Assembly: GCA_905250115.1 (NCBI GenBank)
Contig: CAJNOI010000005.1
Location: forward strand, 1 to 64,000
Direction of reading: 5' to 3'
Source of the DNA: Adineta steineri
Taxonomy: Eukaryota; Rotifera; Eurotatoria; Adinetida; Adinetidae
DNA length: 64,000 nucleotides
Positions 33,161 to 48,700 of this stretch are shown piece after piece; the stretch's first letter is position 1, and every line of letters begins with the position of its first letter. The notes beneath the pieces were generated by a model. The model saw nothing but the letters and a program-made list of their open reading frames with translations. It was not told where the DNA came from and did not search any database. Made by a program: the position numbers and the translations under genes.

Positions 33161-34842
33161 TACAACTATATTACAAAAGCGTTTGTACCGACTACTGTAG
33201 TGCTTTTAGCAAATACGTAATTGAATTACGCACGAATTTTCTTCATTTTCTATCTCTTTTATGTAGCTATATCAAAAAGAACAATGCTATTCTATCGAGA
33301 AGATAACGAAAGTGTCCGTCAACAGTCAACTGTACGAACGATATGATTAGAACGTACGGTTCAATATTTCCTTTTGTGTCACTAGACTGATATTATGCCA
33401 TAATTTTTTCTTTAGAATATCTTTTTCTAAATTATCTTTCAACATTAAGAACGGATAAGGAAAAATTAATTCTAAAAATCCAATTATTTGTAAACCTATG
33501 AATGTCAGTTTTTAATACCGAATATGCTTAGATTTCGTCTGATTAACCATTCAACAGATTGCTTGTTTACTATTGTTATTTCAACAACGTACAATATAAT
33601 ATAGTCTTGTAACTCGTTCAATCTCTTTCCTTTCGCTTTTATACCTGTATATAGTATTCATGTTTATCGATATATTCTATTTTGTCTATCAAAAAGATAT
33701 GATATTGATTCCAAACAATATTCATTCTCTATTTATATCGTATAATGAAGAAAATATCGGTAAGTATATTCGTTGGAAAAATATTAGATTTACTTCAATG
33801 ATTTTTAGATTAACAAAATTTTCGTGCTGTTATTAAGTTATCAAGGACAACCATGTCCATATTCCTGTACTCTACAATGATGCTTTCGTAGTTCTGATTT
33901 TCTGATTGATTAATTGTTAGCCAATGAGAATTGTTCTCTTTTCGTGCTAACTAACTTCATATCGATGACAATACTGTCGTACATATTTTAAGTATATAGC
34001 TATGAAACACAAAAAGAAAAGAGAATTGATCTTGACTAAATACGGATGCATATATCACAAGGAAAATAAAAAAAAGAAAAAGAATGTTGGTAGTAATAAT
34101 ATTTCTCGCAAAAAATACGATGCCAAAAGAAATAGCAAGAAAAAATGTCTATAAAAGTGGTGTGTTCAAAAGGAGAGGAAAAACAATGGAGAAAAGACAC
34201 TCATCGTCGTTAGTAAATTAACAGATAATTTTATATGTCATTGTCGATTGTGGTAAACTAGAAAGTATAAGTACATGGTTACAAAAGATGTCGTTCGATA
34301 GCAAATTTATATTATTTACATACTCTTTCTATCAATGAATTATTCAAAAATAAGATTTATCTGAAAATTTTCACCATTTGACGATGGAGTTTTTTCTCTT
34401 TTTTTGTATCTGTTTTTCGTTTATAAAGTTTGACAGGAAAACAAAAATTAATCTTTTGATTATCAAATCTACTACATGGATAAATAACTCATGTTGATAG
34501 AAATAATGATGTTGATAAATATTTATGTGATCAATTACTGGTTTTTTCTTTCGCATTTTGGAGAATTTGCTAGAATCAACTATAATTTCATTAAATTCAA
34601 TCACTTTCATCAAGATAAAATTTAATGTTCAATTACTATTGTTTTATATTTATTATTTTTATAATTTGCTGTTTTAATGAAATTTTTACAGTGAATTTTA
34701 CACAAATAATCACCCTCAAGATGGTTATATTCGAGATTGATCGAGAAGAAATATTCACACTATTTATATCGTTAAGATCAAATCAAATTTCTATTATTTG
34801 TATTTACATTAAAAATAAAAAAATTTACAATTGTGTTTTTTT
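33161..34842. other. Intergenic between satellite and PSME4 3' end
   Basis: This is AT-rich sequence with no supported gene. A solo hairpin-arm relative (CACCCTCAAGATGG) lies at 34711-34724. Confidence 0.45.
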
Positions 34843-37800
34843 TCACACATAATAGTTATGCGAAATAAGTACATCGACTAAAATTCCAAGTTGATCACCG
34901 GTGAATTTCATTCGATGTTCATGCCATGAATCATGATGAGTACGACGAAATTCCGACAAACATTGTTTTATAGATCGCTAAATTGATAAACAATTAATTT
35001 AAGTATATACATAGCAATAATACTAAGATATGACTTACTTGTATCAGATGTGGATCATGTGAATGTTCACAGAGAATCATTAATGTACCTGGTATATAAA
35101 CTGGAATATCGTAAGGATTTGCTTGAACAATGGCACACAAACCCAAAATTCCTAAATTGATACAACAGTATAGTGGAATTCATAGAAACGAAGAATTCTA
35201 CTTACCACCATGTCTTTTAACAATATCCTTGGGAGATATAACTTTCTCACCGTTGACAATCATACGATACGCTGTTTTACTCATCAATCGAAAATGTTTC
35301 TATTTTTCAAATCAATCAATTAGAAATCAAAAGAAAACAAAATAATATCTCGCCTACCAGATCTGTATCAGTTACTGGAATATAACCACATTGATAGAAA
35401 CCTGAGAGTGTCATTGATGCTATTGAACGTATTTCCAATCGTTCATCGAATAAACATGTAAATACAAGTTTATGTAATCGTCGAACATATGAACGAATAT
35501 TAAATAAATTACAGAATACAAAATATTGAACAAATTCCATAGCTGCTAAACGTGCTTGCCACTTGCTNNNNNNNNNNNNNNNNNNNNNNNNNNNNNNNNN
35601 NNNNNNNNNNNNNNNNNNNNNNNNNNNNNNNNNNNNNNNNNNNNNNNNNNNNNNNNNNNNNNNNNNNAATTTGTTCAATGAGTGCCTCTAGTAGATCTGT
35701 ATGTATATAAGCCATACCAATAAATGCTCTAATACCAGTTAAATGATTTCTGAAAGCATCATCATCGTTGACTGTAATGCTTCCAATATCACAGAACTAC
35801 ACAATAAATTATGAAAAAACAAATATATGATTATTGTTGATATTTAAAATAAATTTACATAGGAAAACATTTGAAGAGTAGTGTCTCTTATTGGTTGATG
35901 ACATAAAGCAAATAATTGTCCTTGTATTGCAACGACTAGATCATATTCAAAAGAAACATATCGAATGTTTTTTGACATATGTAGTTTTACCTGATTGAAT
36001 TAAATTCAATGCTTGCTGAACTTCATTGTCAAGTACACCAGTTTCGGCAGCATGATTAACTATATAGAAAGAAAAATGTTTTATTCAAACGAATTTTCTG
36101 ATAATCAATCTTTTACATCGTGATTTGCTTCCACAAATTACTATAGCTCGATCTAATCTTTCACGTACATCATCAATCAATTGTTTAAAAGTAGGATAAC
36201 ATGTTGATTTTTCTCCAAATAATGTCAAATCAAATTGTAGTGTTAATGGTAATATACTAACAATAAAGAAGTACATCATTTAGTTTACGTGAAAATAATT
36301 TCTCTTCTTACATAGTGATCAATTGTCGTATCAATTTAGATGGATGATCAATTAGTTCTTTGGCTCGTTCATAGATGGTACACCAAACAGATGGAATACG
36401 CCATTGAAAAACGGCTAAACTTTGAACTAAATACCAACGAGATGCTTCATTGAATGTATTCACCCATGTTTGATTATCAATCAGTCCAAGAAGGAAATTT
36501 ATTGAATGAAACATTCGACGAGGATCTTGATTTTCCTATTAAATGCAAGAAATATATTTAGAAGAAATCAGTTCAATTCGAACTGAGCGTATAACTAACC
36601 AAGCTAAATTGAAAGCAGGAACCCCAATAAACGAATAAATCAGGATTGAGATTGGCACAAACTTCATTGAGAAATGGCGTCAGTTTTTGCCAAAGTTGAT
36701 CAAGGGCGTCTAATGTCCAATATTTTGAACCACGAATCATACCAGCGACAATTTCAGCTGCTAATTGATGTTCTTGTTTCATTTGAGTCTTTCTACGAAT
36801 GAGTACAAACAATTGTTCGATAAAATTATCGATTAATGCAAGACCAAAATTACGAAAGAGACTCTAAAAATAAAATTCAATATGTATTATTATTATCATT
36901 TCTATCGATTTAACTTACTTTAAACATTGAAAATCGATTTTTGTCGAATCTTTTCGTATTTTCACTACTAACATTGACTTTTATCAATCGAGTTATGAAA
37001 TTTTTATCTTTAAATCGATCGAAAATGATTGATACTTGTTTTGGCATTTGATTAGAAGTATAACGTTCTCGGCTATTGATTGCATATTTGATTTTCTTTG
37101 GCCATTGATAATATCCATAATAAACTTTATTTAAAAAGCATGTTTGTTCCCATTCACTTTGTGTTGTCGGTGGTTCATAATCATTGAATGTTATCCATAA
37201 ATTATCATCACGTGCGCCTACCTGTCGTTTATCATTGTTGATCTCTACTGATGATTGACCTGCATTGTGTACGATTTCGTCAATTGATTTTTCAACGTAT
37301 ATTCGAGGTGGTTTTTGTAAATGACAAATTGCTGTAACAGTTTTGAATGCATACTAAAGAAAAACAATCAATTAAATTATTTTATTATTTAATCATACTC
37401 AACATACCTGTCGTAATTCTGCATTATCATGAATGAGAAAATGAATACATATGTCAATATATGCTGGTGATAGTTTTATTTCTTTTCGAAGAAGTAGACA
37501 TAGGAATGACATGGCAATCTTTTCTTGTCCCCATGATCTAAAATATACATTGATCAAATACAAAATAATGAGAAATAATTTATATACATACAAAGTTTTA
37601 TCTCGAAGCAATGAATGAAGTGTATCAATTAAATGATAATATGAGACAAGATTGATTTCACGACGTTGTTTACATATTTGTTTACTAAGTTCTATTTCGT
37701 TGATTTCTAATGGATGCCATAGTTCAATCGCTGCACATTCAGCTTGTTGATCAATACTAGGAATGAGTATTTGTGTTGTAAATTCAGCTTCAATCTTTTG

Positions 37801-40800
37801 TCGAATACGCTCAATTAAATTTAGGATACTAAGTCGATTTGTATGATTTCGACGAATAATTAATGGCAATATATTATTCAACATTGTCCATGAATATCTG
37901 TTTAATAAGAAAAAATTTTCATTACCAAGAAGAATATACAGACAACCCTATATTAGATAAAAGAATTAAAAAAAATAGTACAACAAAACGAATGAAATAA
38001 AACCTTAATTTGATGATGATTAATAATATCATCGGATGTATTTAGTTGTTCAGTAATACGATCAATAAATATTGTCCATGATGAATTAAAATGTTCCATA
38101 AAATGAAACAATTCATCCTGTGCTTTACAACGAATCTTTATAATGAAGAAAAAAAAACAAATTTTAAATAATTGTATTCTATAATTTCCAAAATTGATGA
38201 TTTACTTCTCGATATCGACTGATCGATAAATCAAATAATTTAAATCCAATTTGTTTGTCAATTTCAGTTAATAAACGAAAATTATTCAATTCAAATTCTT
38301 CGATTTTTAATTCGATTTGTTTAATAGTTAAAAATCGTGGAAAATCTCGTCTACCAAGAATTGGATTGTAAACTATTTCTGTTATAGATTGAATTTCTTG
38401 ACGTTTTTCATCGAGATCACGAGCAAACACTCCATAATACTCGGATGATAGTATACAAATCTATAGAAATTTATAGGAATATATATGATACGATTTGAAC
38501 ACTTACAGAAAGAGCTTCTCGTATTGATATAACATCATTTGGTTGATTTTCAATGAGTTTATCTAAATGTCAAAATAAAAGATATGTATTAATATAAGAG
38601 ATTGATTTACCAAGTAATTTGCCAATATCGAGAAGTAAACGCATTCGTAAATTTTCATGAAATTCTATTTTCAAATTTTGATAATAGATTGAATATCGAC
38701 TTTGAGATTGTGAATCGTAAGTTATCATTGAATGAGATCTATATAAATGAGCAAAACTTGACTAATTATCTTCATTGAAAAAATAATTTCTTTCTTACAA
38801 TTCTTGTATTTCTTTACTTTCAATACGTGGTATGATACGAAAACATCCCAAAGCTATACTATGAAGAATGGTAAGTGATCGTCGTCGTTCATGTTTCGAT
38901 AATTTCAAATCTGTATTGTTCAACAATGATAATTCTGCATAGAGGAAATCATTGATAAATTCGTAAGCAAAATTGATTTCATCTATATTGGGAATATGAT
39001 AATGAACTTGAAGTTGATCATGATCAGCATTTTCTCCCCATGTCTAAACAAAATAGAATGCATATTGATTTGTACGTGAAAGATTAGTTGAACTCACTCG
39101 AATAGGTAAAGAATTCACAAATGATTCATCGAGATTTTTTATAATTCGCCCATATTCAATTGGATAAATATTTAGAAGTGATTGAAGTAAATGTTTGATT
39201 GCAAGAGCAACAGTCTTATAAGAATCAACGTGAAGAATATGAATACAAGTATGAAAGCAAGTTAAAATCATTTCTTTGTACATCAATAAGGTATCACCAC
39301 AAGCTTGAACAAGTTCAGCAAATAGACATAAATTCCAAGTTAATTCTTGATCACCTTTGTGATCATTCATTATATTTCTTTCAGTTTTATCAAAGAACTT
39401 TTCGATGTTTTGACATGTTTGTGGTAATAGATATTTTAGAGTGTCTTCAGGATGACATTTAACAATTGCTCGAACAAGACCAACAACTAATGGTCTTACT
39501 TTCAATGTAAAAATTGAACCGGTGACAAAACTGACTATCTTCTCTCGAACAATCTAAACATATACAAACACATTGATCTTTTAAATAAATCATATTTTCA
39601 ATAGATACACACTCGAAAGATGTTACTACTACACTGATGAACAATACTAGTGATAATTGATATTAATTTCTTTTGAAATATATCATATTCGGTTGGATGT
39701 TCATTAATATTTGGTACATCCATATAATCCGTTGATAAACTATCGATTATTTCAAAAACCTCATCAAGAAATCTTGTGACAAAATCTTCAAACATTGCCG
39801 TCGATAGACAAACTTCCCTTTCAATCTATACATAAAACAGATACAAGAGAAACATATCACTTTCTATTAAAAATCGAATCTAACATACCTCAGTAAGATC
39901 ATTTCGTACTTGTAATGCTGATGAACAATCAACACATGTAATAAGCATGAGAATAGTGTCGAGAAAATCTATTGTTACTGATGTTTTATCAATATCATTG
40001 AAATCAATACCGGGTAATACAGACAATAGTAATGGTACAACATAAGTTTGTCCATGAGAATACGAATGTGTCTGTCGTACTAATTGACGACTTATACGTG
40101 TTACACAAAACATCAACGATGTAAAACGATGTGCTTCAACGATATCATCAATTGATGTGAAGAGCCTAGAGATGAAAACAAAAAACTGAGTTAAAACTCA
40201 TGAAAAGAATTCAAATAATTACTTACTTGTCAACAATGGATGGTACGATTAATTCTGGTCGTAGTATAGACAGAAATTGACAAACTTCAGCTGCTTTTTC
40301 CGAATAGTCTTTATTAAATATGGACATAAATGCATATTCTTTGATACAATTAACAAAATCTGTAATATCCTGTTCAGTGAGTCGATGCGATTGAGGAGGT
40401 ACAAAGAACCAGATCGAACGAGTTTGACGTTCTCTAAAATATTTCATAGTCGTTAATCGTTCACATATCTTACATTGATGTTCGTTGTACTTACAAATGA
40501 ACTCGATTAACAAATTGTAGAGTAAGATTAAAAAGAAATTCGACAAGTTGTTTTTGAAAATATCCTGTATTTGATGGATAATAAAAACTTCGAATAGCCA
40601 TGAGTAGATCTTGTAAATGTTGAAGACATAAATTTCCATTACCAATCATGGCAACAATCCATTGTGTAACATCTGCCATTGGATAGATAAATTTCTTGGT
40701 CGTTTTTTGTGCTTGACCAATCGGCAATGAAAAACCTCGTAGAAAGTGTGTAAAAATCTATCATAAATATCAATTTGAATTATAGAAAAAAAACCGAAGT

Positions 40801-41868
40801 ATGTACGAGAAAATGATAAAACCTTATTTAACCATTGAGTCCAATCAATGTAGCCTATATTGTACCAAGCCAGTTGAGAAAAAATATTTACCAAATACTA
40901 AAATGAATCATTCAAAATTGTTGACATCGTGTTTTTTTTTCGAAATTTCACTTACTAATTCCCAAACAGTTTCATTATTAATATTCTCCCAAATATCAAA
41001 AAATTCTGAAAACCATAATCTAAAAAGAATGACAATTATATTGTATACAACGAAGAAATAAACAATCACACTTAAATCCTTGTTCGTGTAAATGTGGTGG
41101 TAGATGAAGGGGTAGAAAATAATCAAATATTTGCATTGCATTACACATAGAAGTTAGATCGGAAGGATATAATTGTGGGCGAATTTCATCAAGAATTTCT
41201 TGAGTAGCCGTAGATGAAAAGTATGGTGACGCACATTGTGTACATTTAACAATTGATAATTCAAAATCCCTTCAATATCGAAAAAAAAATAACATAAGAG
41301 TGTAAAGGATTTTTTTAATTAATATTATTACGAACTTGGGTATTTTCACCATGAAATAACTTTTTAGTTGATAATCTTTAGCAACTTTTAACCATCGATA
41401 GAATATTTGCCAGTCAATAGTTAGATCATTTCGTTGAATCAATTCAATATGTCTGAAAAATATTCTCGAAAAATGTAGAGAAATTTTATAGATAAATATA
41501 AATACGTACTTTAACAGATCCATAAGCAATTCAAAACAGATTTGTGCAACTGAATAGCTTATATCAGTTGTAGAGATGATAGATAAATAGAATTTGATAA
41601 GTTTGACATGGTTGATTTTAGTAAAATAGAATCCATAGAGTGACATGAATTCTTTCAATTTTCTTGTCCATAGAGTAAAACCTGGTTGAAATTCACTAAC
41701 TTGAATTGTACGTGATAGATTCTTTCGAATTTCTTCGAAAGAAGCATGTGCTTGCTTTGGAATTAATTCGGAATGTGGTAAATAATCAAGATAGATATTA
41801 GGTTTTTGCAGACTATCATTATCATCGATATCTGTACTTCGTTCCAGAATAAGTGAAGAATTATTCAT
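34843..41868 (-). CDS. PSME4: Proteasome activator complex subunit 4 (PA200/Blm10)
   Basis: PSME4 caps the 20S proteasome and opens its gate, mainly in the nucleus. The start at 41868 gives MNNSSLILERSTDIDDNDSL, followed by HSELIPKQAHASFEEIRKNL and FTLWTRKLKEFMSLYGFYF, close to the human N-terminus. Further matches are NIGYIDWTQWLNKV, HRLTEQDITDFVNCI, LRPELIVPSIVDK, LSVLPGIDFNDIDK, AMEFVQYFVFCNLFN, SMTLSGFYQCGY and the terminal FRRTHHDSWHEHRMKFTGDQ. The protein ends ISHNYYV, a hydrophobic-tyrosine-X tail (human YYA), the element that docks between alpha subunits. About 25 introns, mostly 45-70 bp, interrupt the gene. A 100-N gap at 35568-35667 falls in a late exon, so that part is unknown. 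No other damage was evident. The long HEAT-like repeat body fits the family length of roughly 1,800 residues. Confidence 0.93.
35568..35667. other. Assembly gap (100 N)
   Basis: Exactly 100 N lie within a coding exon of PSME4. The round number suggests a scaffolding placeholder rather than a measured gap. The flanking residues (LLEALIEQI before, SKWQARLAAMEFV after in protein order) are both PSME4. Confidence 0.98.
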
Positions 41869-42720
41869 TTTTATTGTGCTAAAAATAATGATTTAGAACG
41901 ATATAAGGATATGATAGTGTATATCTTTATAATACTCACCATTTAAAAAATGAGAATGTTAAAAAAATTAGAAATGCGTTTCGTATATATCTACTGTCGA
42001 CTATATGACTCATCCATCATTAAAAGACAGTAACTTGCGTGTATTTTTTTTCTATCAACGATTAGCTTCTTCGTCATAACGAACAAAATACGTCATTGCT
42101 TCTATTCTGTGTTTGTGCGATGTTAATTTATTTCGTTTCAATATATCCATTTTTATCCACATGTGCGTCACATTGGTTCTATAAATACATACTCATATAA
42201 TTATCATTATATAATAGTGCGTTTTTATATTATGAATCTATTAAAAGCTGATTTATTTCGTATATAACTAAAGATAGAATATTGTTGCATTTACATCATC
42301 AATATTGCCTTTATAGAATATATTCTAAATAAAATATAAGAAAACAATTTTATTTTTTCAAATCAATTAATAAATTGAATCAGTGGTTCAGATAAATAGT
42401 TAGTAGTAATTTTCAATCATTTTATGTCATATTTGAATAGCAAAATGTTTTAGAATATGTTTGTCCAATCAACAACATACAAATTACCTTTAGTATTAAA
42501 TGATAATACTTCGGGCCAATTGAGTTGATTTGCTTGTCATTCATACTCACACCCTCATACTACATACATTAATGTTTTTGGAAGCAAATATAATCTATTA
42601 AAGTCTATAATATACACGAAATGCTAGTCCAACAATAAATTAATACATGAACATGTTTTTCGGTTTGTAAAAGACTATAGGCTGTTAAGAAAGTTTATAA
42701 TTAGGAATATTGAAATTTGA
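41869..42720. other. Intergenic between PSME4 5' end and NACHT 3' end
   Basis: The PSME4 promoter should lie just right of 41868. A degenerate hairpin right arm (TCATACTCACACCCTCAT) lies near 42540-42557. Nothing else was recognised. Confidence 0.45.
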
Positions 42721-45700
42721 TTAGATGGTATCAGAAAAATAATTTCTTCTAACAAACAGATCTGATTTCGTTTTTTGAATCTGAATCATTCGTTCAAAAT
42801 CTTCATCAATATTATTATGACTAAATAGTTCCAATCCATGATAAAAAGAATCTATCTGTTTAATACAAGTAAGATTTAACAAACGACGAATAATATCACA
42901 AACAACTTGGGATTGATTAAAATCATCTTCGGGCGGCAAATTATTAAGAGTAGATAAAATTTGTTGGTGTACTTCTAACGAGGATACAATTCCAACTTCA
43001 ACTAGCTGAACAAGTAAACTGAATATAGAGGTAAAAAAATCGGATTTAATATTGTACCAATTCAAATCGAGCTGTTCAAACAACTTGTTAACAACGTCTC
43101 TATCCGAGACTTGTTTCATGCCTTTAAAATATTGACACATTGAATTATTAAATGGCACGTTATTGACCCATGTCAACATCTCAATATATTCGACTGTAAC
43201 TATACCAAACATACCGTAAAGGCTTATTATTGCTTCAGGATTTCTCGGTCTCTTCATGTAATATAAATAAAGTTGTTTTTTAAACTTATCCTCGCCGAAG
43301 TTGCTTCTAGAAATAGCATTATGAAACGAACTGAAATCTTTTTTAATGAACTTCGTCGTTATGTTAATATAATTAGATGCAGGATCAAGAAGATAATTGC
43401 TACTACATTTATTGTTTAAATAATTGTATAGTTCCAAAATAAACTTGTCGAGAAGTTCGGCAGAATGTATTTGTATATGATGAACAATTTTCTCTGCATT
43501 GTCATCAGATAAGTAAGAACTCCATGGATATAATGTTTGCTGTAACAGTAAGTGATACTTGTTTTCAGGCGTTAAATTACAGTTTTTGTTCCTCAACCAG
43601 TTTGATATAGTGTCGGATGTGAAAGACGATTGTTCTGCGATGATTAAACAGAACGCAGCTCTAATAGAAACAGTCGTTGTTAATGATATCTGGGAAAGAT
43701 CAATGAATATATTCTTTAATTCGTTCGAAAGATTATAATTTATTTGCAACTTCTGTAACTGAAGAAGATAATTACCATAAGCCAATAAACAAATAGCTAG
43801 AATATCGTTTGAATACTTATAATAAGAATAAATGATTTTTTCCAAACTGATAACTGCATTATTTATCAAGGGAACATACTCTTTTAATGTCTTGAAATGA
43901 TTTATGAACAGTGAATTGAGACTATTAAGGACTGTTTTCTGAATTTGAGGAGATTGTTGGTCATGAAGAAATGTAAAACTAAATTCGTACGTTTCTTGTA
44001 AAAAATTTTCTTCCATATTATTTCTAATTCCATTCTGAATAGTCCATTTGACAAGAACGGCGACATATTCTATCTTAGAAGTATATCGAACTTCATTTTG
44101 TCTATTAGTAAATTTATGAAGATGCTGTACAAGATAACGTTGCAAATCATGTGAACTAAAATCGATCATTGATAAAAATGGATTCGTTAAGAATTCAGAT
44201 GATCTATACGTATTGAGGATGATTCGTTCAAATTCCAAACAAAGAATTAATTGAAGAGTTTCTTTGCGATTAATACAGACATGAATTTTCAAAGAATAAT
44301 GAGTATTTTGGTTTAATAGAATCAAGATTTGACAAAGAATAGTTGTATCGATTAGTTCTGACTTGCACAAACGTTGTACAAGAGGTATGAAACGATATTT
44401 TTTGTCAAGGTTACATATTTCGGTAACATCATTAATCAAATTAGGAATATTTGAACCTTCAATGAGCAACTGCAACACAGCATAGTGTGCGAAAAATGTC
44501 AAATATTTATCTGTTCGATAACCAAGCCATTTCTCAATTACTGATAAAGCATTTCTTTCGATCATCAAGCATTGAGATACATCTTCGATGATGGTGTGCA
44601 TGTCTCCTTTATTTGACGTTTGCAAATAGGTCGTAATCCATGTTGCCATTTTAGAAGTCATTCGATTTCGACCAGCTGATGATATATTCAATAATTGCTT
44701 CCACTGTTTCATAGACCACATTTTATCTTTACAATTATTCTCAATATCCATCTGTAAATTTCGAGCATCGAAAGCTAACTCAGTTATATACATAATCGAT
44801 AGGAGAACAGAATTTTCTGTATCATATGTTCTATTAGTAAAGTATCGAAACAATACGGATGAATTGAATTGAAGAAGATCAGACAAGTTCGCTGTTGTGC
44901 GTATAACGAACTCTGATAAATAATGTGAAAGATCTGGGTTATTCAATTGCTGTAATGCAATAAATACTGCTTCTTGAGCTTGACTTCCTTCGTTCACAGC
45001 AGTTTCACTTAATTTTCTGCCGATTACATTAGCCATCTGACGAAATGGCTCTTGCAAGACTTGCCGCGCTGTGTAACATCGAATAAACAAAAGAGTCGAC
45101 GTTAGTAATGAAAGATCTGGTAAAATAGACTGTAAAAAAGTAATCATTTCTAGTTGTAATGCATCTGTTTGGATTTCATCAAAGATCATAGGTTTTCTCA
45201 TATCTAATATCATGCTCAAAGCGATAATTCGTAGAATTGGATTATATATATTCATTACTGCTAAACGCACTTCTTCACTCTCAGCGATCGAGAGAGTCAT
45301 GTGTCCACTAAATTGATTTACACGAGATCGAAGAATTTGAGCGAGAGAGATCGATGCGGCAAAGAATTGCAAATCTTTCTTTTGCTTTTCCGGAATAGTT
45401 GATGCATTATAAAAGCGTTGGCGTTCGATTTTGATGTATATATCATAGTCTTCTAACTGATTAACAGGGAACTCATAATGTAACATTATGGCGTAATTCT
45501 CCAACATGTATTGTTTAAGTTCTGATTGTAACATTGATGAAGCAAGATCAAAGTTTCGATCATAATTACGGATATTTTCTAAGAACATCAAGCATTGTGA
45601 TAATAATACAACCAAAAACGACGAACCAGTTTCATTATCTGCATTAATAATCAACCAATAGTAAAGTTGTTGCAAAGATTGTGGTACAAACGTAAGCAAA

Positions 45701-48700
45701 AAAAATGGTTCTTGTCGGAACATTTGCATAGGATGAATATTATTAGTATTCGAATATTTTTTGTTCCTAGCAGAGCGGCTTACCTCTAGATGATATTTTA
45801 AATATTCACTGGCATTGTTGGTAAGGTGTAAGTCGAATGGCAAGGGATCGAATGGACATTCAATGCAAAGTTTATTTAATGTAGCTAAACATGCTAATGA
45901 AAACTCTATGCGTTCCCCATCAGATAGAGAACTTTGTGAAAGAAATGCCTTTATAATTGATTGAACATCAGATTTTATAATCGAAGATGTGTCGACAGTA
46001 TCATATTTCAAATCTTTAATTTGGAATGGTTGTTTTAAGTAAAACCAAGTTCTTTTTAATCTATCAAGTGCAAGTGATAGTGCTTCATATCGACGATATC
46101 TTAGATACGTGAATGATTTCGAAAGTCCTTTCAGACAGAGTAATGCAGTTAAAGTGTCAACAATATCAATCGAAGTATCTGATGGTGAAGCGTTTTCAAG
46201 AACACTTTCATATTGTTCGATTAATATTTGAAGTCTGGTTGAATGAGATTCTTTATTATTAATAAAGTATTCGATGATTGGTGGTATAATTGATGATGTA
46301 CGATGCATATGTTTAGGCGAAAAATGAATTTTTACTAAATAGTTTTTAGAATCAAAATCTATTCCACCACATACCAATATAATTAGAGAAAGTATCAGTG
46401 GATGAATATTAGATCCACAAATATTGTTTGAGAAAAAATACGAAGATAGTTCGTTATTCAAAATCTCATTAGGTACATTTTCCGAACGTATTGTTTTTCG
46501 AAAAATTTGATCAATAATGAATTCGCTTGATGGATTTACGTTATAAAATGACAACAGTTGTTGATAGATTAATAATATTTTTGATTTTGAATTCATGTTA
46601 TGTATATTAGAGGATCGACTAATTGTTCTATATAAACATTTACAAAAGTTTGAAAGACGTTTTTCATCGTTCAAATGTAATTGCATCCATTCTATTATAA
46701 TATTTTCCTGTAATGTAAGTAAATTTTGTATAAAATATACACCTGCAATGATATTATGACGGTAATCTAACAAACTATTAAGTGCAGTAAAAATGACTGA
46801 ATTTGAAGGTAACCTTTGCATGTCATTAATAGCATCGAATAAAAGTAGTGTTCCATATGGAATTGCATAATCTCTATTTGAAGTAATTAATAAATTACAG
46901 AATCGATCATAATCACTCAATGACCATTTCCAACTGATCCAACCAAGACTCATCAGAAGTGACTCACGAAAACGAGGATTGATAAGGAGTGTACGAACAC
47001 GTCCTACTACGTCTTCTATGGATGAATAATCTTTTATAATACATTGTGATACAAAATATTCTTGAAACGGTAAATGGAGAAAACCATATATTTGTAAACC
47101 TTGTTCATCAACGATACCGTTGTTAGACTTTAACAAAGTGATCAGTTTATTAGCCATTTCATTTAATTGTTTACGGTTGTTCGAAAATTTTTGTTGGCGT
47201 AAAGTCAAGCAGCAGAGATGTTCCATATCAAATGCATCTATGAGACCAGATGGCGATTGCAAATGAAGATAAGTGGCTAGATTTACGAGAAATTTAATTA
47301 ATAAGTTTTTTAGAATGTCTGATTCTTTACATTTCCGTTCATCAAATGCTGCTTGAACAGCATAAGTGTATACTTGTACTCGAGATTTGAATTGAATTTC
47401 ATCAGGTGATTGAAAAATAAGTGTGCATATCAATGATAATAATGAAGGATTTGATACTAATAATTCTGAACTATTCTCAAATAGTTTCTGTACAGTATTT
47501 TCTCTCTTTTTAGAGGCATTTTCTATTTTTTCTCCATCAATTTTAATTCCTTCATTTCTCAAAACATCGCTTATGCTTTGCTTAACTTGAATCATCCATT
47601 TGTTTACAAATTCTTTTCCATGTTCATGATCTATCAGAGATAATAAATAATGACGGATGAATGAACCATTAAGCGGATAAACATGGTAGCCGACAATACG
47701 ACTTGTGACAACTACTTGATTACCATAGCATATACTTGGTGGCTGCGTTTCAATGAGATCCATATAATTATATTCCGATGAATTATTAAAGAGTGGCTCA
47801 TCTAACGTGGATATAAAATCAGATCCCACTACATATTCATCGATGAATTTTTGAACAAGATTTACAATAGTTTTTCTTTGTCCAACTTCGAGAATCTCAT
47901 CTAGTCCATCGATGAGAATTATAGCGTAACCATGTGCTATCAATTTTTTCAGAACAATTCCACTGTCATCGCGAGTATAAGGTTGAGAAAACCACGTGTG
48001 TTTCCCAATATAATCCATTAACGTTTTGTTTCGATGCTGCTCAAGCCATATTGTAAACTCTCCGATTCGAATCAAAATTGGAATGCGAACCAGAGTATGA
48101 TTTTGTCCTTCTAGAGTTACCTGTTCTTTATGAGAATAAGCTGTTTCAGCAAAGAACCATGTGATCCATCTGAGAAGACTAGTTTTAGCACTTCCTGGAT
48201 CACCTAAAATAACGAGCCACCGTTCAGATTGCAACACTTTTAAAAATGTTGTCGAGCTGCCAAATTGATTGAATCGTGATTCGGCAGAAGGTATAAAGTT
48301 ACTGAATTCGCTATTAGTTCTTTCGTGTGAGTCAGCATATTTACGCATTTCATCATTTATGTTTTCTAAGAATCTACTGGAGCAATCGAGTGGTATCGCA
48401 ATACAATTTAATTTTTCTTCCAAGTTTCTTCGATTAGTTCGTATAGACGAACGTTCTATTAATCCATAACCATCATAAAGAAAACTATCTAAATCTTTTA
48501 CCAAACCTTGCACATGTATTTTTGAATGAAATAGAATACAGTTGTGAAGATATTCTTCGAAGAATGTTTGATATTCACGAAACAGCTCTTTTAAAGGCTT
48601 TTGCTCTCCAAAAGTCTGTTTGAATTTACGTTCACGTTGTACTAATTTTTCTTCCAAACTCATCCTTTCAAGAAAATGTGTTTTAGTATTACCTGTACGT

